From NCBI GenBank assembly GCA_022703115.1, contig JAKLEK010000031.1:1-11839 (forward strand): a stretch of DNA of 11,839 nt, in the 5' to 3' direction. A model generated the notes under the pieces. The model ran no database searches, was not told the DNA's origin, and worked only from the letters and a program-made list of their open reading frames with translations. Shown here piece by piece: positions 7,242 through 11,839 of this stretch. The translations under genes and the position numbers were made by a program. Origin of the DNA: Elusimicrobiota bacterium. GTDB taxonomy: Bacteria > Elusimicrobiota > Elusimicrobia > Elusimicrobiales > UBA9959. The stretch's first letter is position 1, and each line of letters opens with the position of its first letter.

Positions 7242-8374
7242 ACTGGAGCGAGTACTGCTTCCGGCCGGAGAACGCGCTGAGCGGCAATTCCGTCCGGCTG
7301 CTCAGGGACGGGGAGGAGGCCTTCGGGGAAATGCTGGGCGCTTTAGCCTCGGCTTCCAGTTACGTCCTGATGGAATTCTACGCCTTTTCGGACGACGCGG
7401 TCGGACGCCGGTTCAGGGACCTGCTGCTGGAAAAGGCGGCTGCGGGCGTAAAAGTCTTTCTGATCTACGACGGGGTCGGTTCCAGGCTCACCGACAGGGA
7501 TTTTTTCTCCGGACTGGCGGCCGGCGGGGTCAGGGTCGCCGAATTCAGGCCGGTGGTGCTCTGGAAGCCTTACTGGAGCTGGGCCAGGAGGGACCACCGC
7601 AAGATAATATGCATCGACGGTCGGTCCGCGCTGGTGGGCGGCTTCAACATCACGGACAACGACGCGCCGCTGAAGCTGGGCGGCCGGGGCTGGAAGGACG
7701 CCATGGTGAGAGTGGAGGGGCCGGTAGTGGGGGAGATCGAGAAGCTCTTCCGTACGACCTGGACTTCGGCCGCCGGTCCGGCCGGAGGTCCGCCGCCGGG
7801 GGGTTCCGTCCTTCAGGAGGCCGGGGACATAACGGCCTCGGTCCTTTCCGCTTCCGGCCTGCGCAACTTCAGGTCGATACGGCGCGGCTACAGCTACGCC
7901 ATAGACCGGGCCAGGGAATATATCTATATAACGAACGCCTATTTCCTTCCGGACCGCTTCGTTTACAGGAGGCTTATCAACGCCGTAAGGCGCGGCGTGG
8001 ACGTGCGCATAATATGCCCCTGCAAGACGGACCATCCCTACGTGCGCTGGGCGACATGGTCCATCTATCCGCATATGATACGCAACGGCATAAAGGTCTA
8101 CGAGTGGCAGGGCGGAATTCTGCACTCCAAGACCGCGGTTATAGACGGGATCTGGTCTTCGGTGGGCAGCCACAACCTGGACCACAGGAGCCTTCACTAC
8201 AACATGGAGCTGAACATCAACATTTACGACCGCGGGTTCGGGGCCGCGATGGCGGACGCCTTCAAAAGCGACCTGGACGGTTCGAGGCGGATAACGCTGG
8301 AAGACACGGAGGACCGTCCTTTCATTTCCAAAGCCGCGAGCAAGGTTCTCTATTTGTTCCGCTCCCTGCTGTGA
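7226..8374 (+). CDS. Cardiolipin synthase-like phospholipase D protein (ClsB type)
   Basis: This 382-residue protein has two PLD domains. The first HKD motif is HRKIICID (His124, Lys126, Asp131) followed by GGFNITD. The second is HSKTAVID (His300, Lys302, Asp307) followed by GSHNLDHRS. An intact pair means an active enzyme of the phosphatidyltransferase/phospholipase D superfamily. No N-terminal transmembrane helices are present, which resembles ClsB-type rather than ClsA-type cardiolipin synthases. Family activity is condensation of phosphatidylglycerol with a second phospholipid or alcohol at the inner membrane. YAFSDDAVGRRFRDLL and ITNAYFLPDRFVYRRL are also family-typical. The start lies inside the upstream ligase gene (16-base overlap), with GAGGGAG five bases before ATG. 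Substrate choice cannot be read from sequence, and other PLD-type functions remain possible. Confidence 0.87.
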   Translation: MAATLDWSEYCFRPENALSGNSVRLLRDGEEAFGEMLGALASASSYVLMEFYAFSDDAVGRRFRDLLLEKAAAGVKVFLIYDGVGSRLTDRDFFSGLAAGGVRVAEFRPVVLWKPYWSWARRDHRKIICIDGRSALVGGFNITDNDAPLKLGGRGWKDAMVRVEGPVVGEIEKLFRTTWTSAAGPAGGPPPGGSVLQEAGDITASVLSASGLRNFRSIRRGYSYAIDRAREYIYITNAYFLPDRFVYRRLINAVRRGVDVRIICPCKTDHPYVRWATWSIYPHMIRNGIKVYEWQGGILHSKTAVIDGIWSSVGSHNLDHRSLHYNMELNINIYDRGFGAAMADAFKSDLDGSRRITLEDTEDRPFISKAASKVLYLFRSLL

Positions 8375-8384
8375 ACCGGATATT

Positions 8385-9818
8385 ATGACCGCATCGATCG
8401 AACTGCTTCTGTCCATGGTCCTGCTGTCGGCGCCGCTCAGCGCCGGCGCCCCTCCGGAATTCAGTGTTCCTCCCGCGGCGGCCGCCCCGGGCGAGCTGCG
8501 CGAAGTCAGGGACAGGCTGATGACCGGGCTTTTCCTGCGCGGCCAACTGGCCGATTCCATAATGGACGCGGGGCTGCAGGAACGTTTCGTGGGAGCCGCT
8601 CCCGGCCGGACGCGTTCCGAGGTGAGGCAGGCCCTTATGGACTGGATATACGCCAATCCGGACAAGGCCGCCGACCTTTATTTCTACCTCCGCGACCGGG
8701 CGCCTTCGGGGAAAGAGCGTTCCGGGGAGATAAGCTACGCCGAGCCGGTCTGGAACCTGCGGCGGCATTTTCTGGATATGGCGGCTCTCGGCGAGAAAGC
8801 GGCCGCGGACCGCTCAATGAGCGACGAGGAGATAAGCCTGGCCGCGCAGCGGCTGTTCTCCGCGGCCCAGGCGCAGCCGGAAGCGCCCGCGCCGGTGGTG
8901 CCTGGCGCTTACGGGGCCGAAGCTCCTGGGGCCGATGGGCTTCCGGAATTAGCCGACTATCTGCTGCATCCGGACCGCGTGGAAGGGGAAAGACGGGCGC
9001 TCGCGCAGTGGCTTGAAAACCTTAAGTCCGCCGCCGAGGCGGACAGGGTTTCCGGCGGCGGGGAGGGGCTGGAGCGCTCCGAACTCCTCCTCGAAGAGAC
9101 TTTCATGATGTACAGGGACCTCGCCGTGGTGCTTTCGGACCTGAAGAGCGTTAAGAGGATCAGCGGGACGCAGGCCGGCCGGGTGGAGACGATGCGGCGG
9201 GCTTTCAGGCGGAACCTTTACGAGCTGGAGGCCCTGGCCGCAGTCAGGCGGCTGGATAAGGCCCTGCCCCGTCTCGCCGCCGCGGCCCCCGGCGGACAGG
9301 CCCTGCGTTCGGAGGGGCTAGATCTCAGGCGGGGCTTCTCCGCCTTTCTGGCGGAGATCGGCGCGGACCGGGACGGCCCCTACGGGGCGGAACGCCGTCT
9401 ATACGAACTGGAAAAAAAGGCCGACCTGTGGGCCCTCGGGGCGTTCATCCACGGCCGCCTGTTCAGAGTGAAGACCGACGCGGAAGGCCGGGTGTTTTCC
9501 TGCGTCCTGGACGCCCTGATGTTCCGGTATCTGTCCCTGGCCCACCCCTTGTCGGGGTACGTGCGCGCCGCCGGGACCATGTCGGCCGCGGCCGCCGCGC
9601 TGGACGATGGGATGGAAGCCGCCGCGGACCTGGCCGGCGGAAGAGGGGATGCCGGAGCGCTGCTGGCGCGCGCCGCGGCCTGGGAACGTTCCGCCGCGGC
9701 CCTGCGCTCCTATTCGGGGCTGAACCGCCGGCTGCAGTTCATTTTCTGGGACTCGCTTTTTAATCCGTCCGGTCTGCGCCCCGGTCCGGAAGGGCTCCGG
9801 GCGTCCCTTGGGTTTTGA
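8385..9818 (+). CDS. Unrecognised exported, mostly helical protein
   Basis: I do not recognise this 477-residue protein. It starts with a hydrophobic stretch (residues 5-20, LSMVLLSAPLSAG) that looks like a signal peptide with a cleavage site near residue 20-22. The N-region carries no basic residue, however, so export is likely but not certain. The rest is predicted largely alpha-helical and Ala/Leu/Arg/Glu-rich, with an Ala/Pro-rich linker at about 160-185 that divides a smaller N-terminal part from a larger C-terminal part. No further membrane helix is obvious. Aromatic patches near the end (QFIFWDSLFNPSG) suggest a folded domain rather than low-complexity sequence. The ATG follows the phospholipase stop by 10 bases, without a clear ribosome site, so it is probably the last gene of the ligase operon. 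It may be a periplasmic partner of the upstream membrane enzymes, but that is only inferred from position. Confidence 0.7.
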   Translation: MTASIELLLSMVLLSAPLSAGAPPEFSVPPAAAAPGELREVRDRLMTGLFLRGQLADSIMDAGLQERFVGAAPGRTRSEVRQALMDWIYANPDKAADLYFYLRDRAPSGKERSGEISYAEPVWNLRRHFLDMAALGEKAAADRSMSDEEISLAAQRLFSAAQAQPEAPAPVVPGAYGAEAPGADGLPELADYLLHPDRVEGERRALAQWLENLKSAAEADRVSGGGEGLERSELLLEETFMMYRDLAVVLSDLKSVKRISGTQAGRVETMRRAFRRNLYELEALAAVRRLDKALPRLAAAAPGGQALRSEGLDLRRGFSAFLAEIGADRDGPYGAERRLYELEKKADLWALGAFIHGRLFRVKTDAEGRVFSCVLDALMFRYLSLAHPLSGYVRAAGTMSAAAAALDDGMEAAADLAGGRGDAGALLARAAAWERSAAALRSYSGLNRRLQFIFWDSLFNPSGLRPGPEGLRASLGF

Positions 9819-9825
9819 CCGCCGC

Positions 9826-9845
9826 CGCGCGCTCAGGGCCGCGCG
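9826..9845. repeat. Small GC hairpin over the convergent stop region
   Basis: CGCGCG at 9826-9831 can pair with CGCGCG at 9840-9845 around an eight-base loop. The hairpin covers the Nudix stop codon in the 14-base gap between convergent genes. There is no T-run on either side, so an intrinsic terminator is not supported. It could be only a GC-rich coincidence. Confidence 0.25.
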
Positions 9846-10279
9846 AATATCTCGATGAGCTTGAGGTCGCTCGGGTAGGAAAGGACCGCCCGGGCCTCTT
9901 CCATGGAAGCCCATTTCATGTCCACTATCTCGTCCGGGGTCCTGGGCACGCCGTCGCCGCCGCGGCGCTCCATGCGGTACCAGCGCACGTCCTTGCGCAC
10001 GCGCCTGCCGTTCCTCAGGAATGAATATTCCGCCGTAAAGAGCTTCCCGGTTATCTCGCAGTCGTAACCGGTCTCTTCGGCCACTTCCCTCACGGCGGCG
10101 GCTTCCGGGGTCTCGCCCGCTTCCAGGTGTCCTTTAGGGAAGGTCCAGACCTCGGCGCCTTCCAGATTGCGCACCCGTATAAGAAGCACCTTCCCGCCTT
10201 CGGAGACGACGCCTCCGGCGGAATGCTCCGCGTCGCAGCCTGGCTGCTGGCCGGTAACCGGCGATCTTTCCATTTTCAT
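9833..10279 (-). CDS. Nudix hydrolase
   Basis: This 148-residue protein has a perfect Nudix box at residues 50-72: Gly50, five residues, Glu56, seven residues, then REVAEETGY (G-x5-E-x7-RE-U-x-EE-x-G-U). WTFPKG directly before the box is common in the MutT/Ap4A-hydrolase-like branch. The family hydrolyses nucleoside diphosphates linked to another moiety, using Mg2+ bound by the REVAEE glutamates; the substrate here is not determinable. The first 17 residues (MKMERSP onward) are polar and precede the usual first beta-strand, AGGVV. The start overlaps the argH stop by one base (TAATG) and has only a weak upstream AGG, so it depends on argH translation. Its place as third gene in an arginine operon is unusual. 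It could be a housecleaning enzyme carried along by position. Confidence 0.92.
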   Translation of the reverse strand: MKMERSPVTGQQPGCDAEHSAGGVVSEGGKVLLIRVRNLEGAEVWTFPKGHLEAGETPEAAAVREVAEETGYDCEITGKLFTAEYSFLRNGRRVRKDVRWYRMERRGGDGVPRTPDEIVDMKWASMEEARAVLSYPSDLKLIEIFARP

Positions 10280-11454
10280 TATGCGAACCTGGCGGCTACT
10301 TTCCTGTACGCGTCCCTGAAGGGGACGCCGCGCTTGACCAGCTCGTAAACTTCCTCCGTCGCGAAGAGCTCCGGGGCCAGGACGCAGTTCTTCTTTTCGA
10401 ACCTCAGCCCGGCGGCCACTACGGACATGATGCCCAGCGAATCCAGAACGGAGTCCAGACAGGAGAAAAGGGGCCCTTTGGACAGCTGTATGTCCCGGTT
10501 ATAGCCGGAGATGAGGTTGCCGGCCAGGCTTTTTATCTTGAATTCCTCGCCGAGCACGGCGTGATACCTGCCGCGTACCAGCTCCAGCACGTCCGGGTTC
10601 TTCTTCTGCGGCATGATCGAACTGCCGGTGCAGAAGGCGTCCGGGAGAACGACGAAGCCGAATTCCGGCATGCTGTACATTATGAGATCAGAGGCCATCT
10701 TGTTCAGGTCGAACATCACCTGGGAGCAGAGATGGGCTATGGTGGCCTCGAACTTGCTCCTGCTCATCTGGGCATATATCGGGTTGCGCATCGGTTTAGC
10801 GAAGCCCATGGCCCGGGCGGTGAAACTCCTGTCTATCTTCAGGACCGGCACCCCGTAGCCGGCCGCTGTGCCGAGCGGGGACTGGTCGATGAGCTTCGTC
10901 ACGAACCCGGCGAACATGGAATTGTCACTGGCCGAATCGATGAAGCAGCCCAGCCACTCTCCGACGGTGGTGGGCATGGCGCGGCGCATGTGGGTATAGC
11001 CCGGCAGCGGAACGCGGCCCTGCTTCTTCCTGACGGAGCTCAGGGCGCCGGCGAGACGGTCAAGCTCTTTGCGGACCTCGTTCAGGCTGTCTTTCTCGTA
11101 AAGGCGCAGAGCGGTAAGGACCTGGTCGTTGCGGGACCTGGCCGTGTGTATCTTCTTGCCCGCCTCACCGCATTCCGCGACCAGGCGGTTCTCGATCGCG
11201 GTGTGGCAGTCCTCGTCCTCTTTCCGCACGGTGAAGGAGCCTTCCGCCGCGTCGCGCGAGATGCCTTTCAGGCTGCGGGAGAGCGCGGCCAGTTCGCGGG
11301 CGGTCAGCAGCCCCATCCGGCGCAGCATCCTGGCGTGGGCCAGGGAGGCCGCGCAGTCGTGCGGGACGAGCCGGCGGTCGAGCAGGTAGTCGTCCCCGAC
11401 CGTGTAGGACTCTATTTCCCTGTCGAGCTCGTAGCCCTTGTCCCAGAGCTTCAT
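10279..11454 (-). CDS. argH: Argininosuccinate lyase
   Basis: This 391-residue cytoplasmic enzyme splits argininosuccinate into arginine and fumarate, the last step of arginine synthesis. Fumarase/aspartase-superfamily signatures are present: HTARSRNDQV (103-112), PGYTHMRRAMP (151-161, with the conserved His155) and the mobile catalytic loop GSSIMPQKKNPD (277-288). The N-terminus (LWDKGYELDREIESYTVGDD) resembles the Bacteroidetes-type branch more than the LWGGRF type. Family members are usually about 440-460 residues; this one stops right after VPFRDAYRKVAARFA, losing roughly the last 50 residues. No continuation was found in other frames downstream. The ATG overlaps the argG stop (ATGA), with GGAAG just upstream. 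The gene is coupled to the Nudix gene by TAATG. Confidence 0.95.
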   Translation of the reverse strand: MKLWDKGYELDREIESYTVGDDYLLDRRLVPHDCAASLAHARMLRRMGLLTARELAALSRSLKGISRDAAEGSFTVRKEDEDCHTAIENRLVAECGEAGKKIHTARSRNDQVLTALRLYEKDSLNEVRKELDRLAGALSSVRKKQGRVPLPGYTHMRRAMPTTVGEWLGCFIDSASDNSMFAGFVTKLIDQSPLGTAAGYGVPVLKIDRSFTARAMGFAKPMRNPIYAQMSRSKFEATIAHLCSQVMFDLNKMASDLIMYSMPEFGFVVLPDAFCTGSSIMPQKKNPDVLELVRGRYHAVLGEEFKIKSLAGNLISGYNRDIQLSKGPLFSCLDSVLDSLGIMSVVAAGLRFEKKNCVLAPELFATEEVYELVKRGVPFRDAYRKVAARFA

Positions 11455-11839
11455 TTTCTTCCGCCGTGTTTATTCATGATGGCGTTATGGGCCATGAGCC
11501 TCGTGGCATGTATCCGGATGAATCCGGCGGAGTCCTTCTGGTCGAACCCGCCCTCGATGTCCATGCTGGAAAGGTCCTTGTCGTAGAGAGAGCTCGGGCT
11601 CTCCCTTCCGGTGACCATGACGTTGCCCTTGTATAGTTTCAGGGTGACCTTGCCGTCTATGGCCTCCTGGCTCTTGTCGATCGCGGAGCGCAGGAAGTCC
11701 ATCTCCGGGCTGAACCAGAAACCGTTGTACACGAGTTCCGCGAACTTCTGCGAGAACATGTCGCGCAGCCGCATGACCTCCCGGTCCATCGCTATCCCTT
11801 CTATGTCCTTGTGGGCGGCGAAGAGGATGGTCCCGCCGG
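11451..11839 (-). CDS. argG: Argininosuccinate synthase (3' part)
   Basis: The last 128 residues are visible; the frame runs off the right edge without a start, and the ATG at 11789 is an internal Met. The visible N-terminal part reads GGTILFAAHKDIEGIAMDRE, matching the argininosuccinate synthase region that precedes the C-terminal oligomerisation segment. AELVYNGFWFSPEMDFLR, KVTLKLYKGNVMVTGRESP, SLYDKDLSSMD and FDQKDSAGFIRI then follow in the family order. The enzyme joins citrulline and aspartate with ATP to give argininosuccinate, the substrate of the ArgH encoded next. The stop overlaps the argH start (ATGA). A promoter and any arginine-responsive operator would lie outside the window. 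Confidence 0.96.
   Translation of the reverse strand, partial: GGTILFAAHKDIEGIAMDREVMRLRDMFSQKFAELVYNGFWFSPEMDFLRSAIDKSQEAIDGKVTLKLYKGNVMVTGRESPSSLYDKDLSSMDIEGGFDQKDSAGFIRIHATRLMAHNAIMNKHGGRK

Noticed and set aside
7343..8665. A 440-codon open frame antisense to the phospholipase D gene
   Set aside because: It mirrors the conserved HKD gene and has no motif of its own.
10561..11586. A 341-codon + strand frame opposite argH and argG
   Set aside because: It is antisense to a gene with all argininosuccinate lyase signatures, and its sequence is His/Gly/Ala-rich like a shadow.

Overview
The window comes from a GC-rich (roughly 60-65% by eye), gene-dense bacterial chromosome. The organism should be a diderm, since it encodes a secretin and a full set of type IV pilus alignment proteins. 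Ile ATA and Arg AGG codons are common for such GC-rich DNA, and the ArgH resembles the Bacteroidetes-type branch. Together these would fit a deep-branching Gram-negative phylum such as Elusimicrobiota or a relative. That placement is an inference, and I hold it weakly.

Region 1 (1-4040, + strand) is the type IV pilus block pilM(partial)-pilN-pilO-pilP-pilQ. Its genes overlap by one base or are spaced 7-19 bases apart. PilM, PilN, PilO and PilP form the cytoplasmic, inner-membrane and periplasmic alignment complex, and PilQ is the outer-membrane secretin pore. A strong hairpin with a T-run (4059-4103) lies after pilQ and probably closes this operon.

Region 2 (4120-9818, + strand) is a tight set of four genes. 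Two consecutive polytopic O-antigen-ligase/polymerase (Wzy_C-like) proteins each carry a C-terminal TPR-like tail and overlap by ATGA. They are followed by a soluble two-HKD phospholipase D/cardiolipin synthase (ClsB-like), then a 477-residue protein with a signal-like N-terminus that I do not recognise. The position after pilQ suggests a surface-glycan or pilin-glycosylation function, but nothing in the sequence proves it.

Region 3 (9833-11839, - strand) runs towards region 2 and is an arginine biosynthesis operon: argG (partial, 5' end outside the window), argH and a Nudix hydrolase. They are coupled by ATGA and TAATG overlaps. ArgH lacks about the last 50 residues usual for the family but keeps its catalytic signatures. 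Only 14 bases separate the convergent stop codons of regions 2 and 3.

No tRNA, rRNA, CRISPR array, insertion sequence, phage gene or attachment site was seen, and no stretch of 300 bases lacks a gene. The long ORFs antisense to pilQ, the ligases and the phospholipase gene are best explained as GC-rich shadows.
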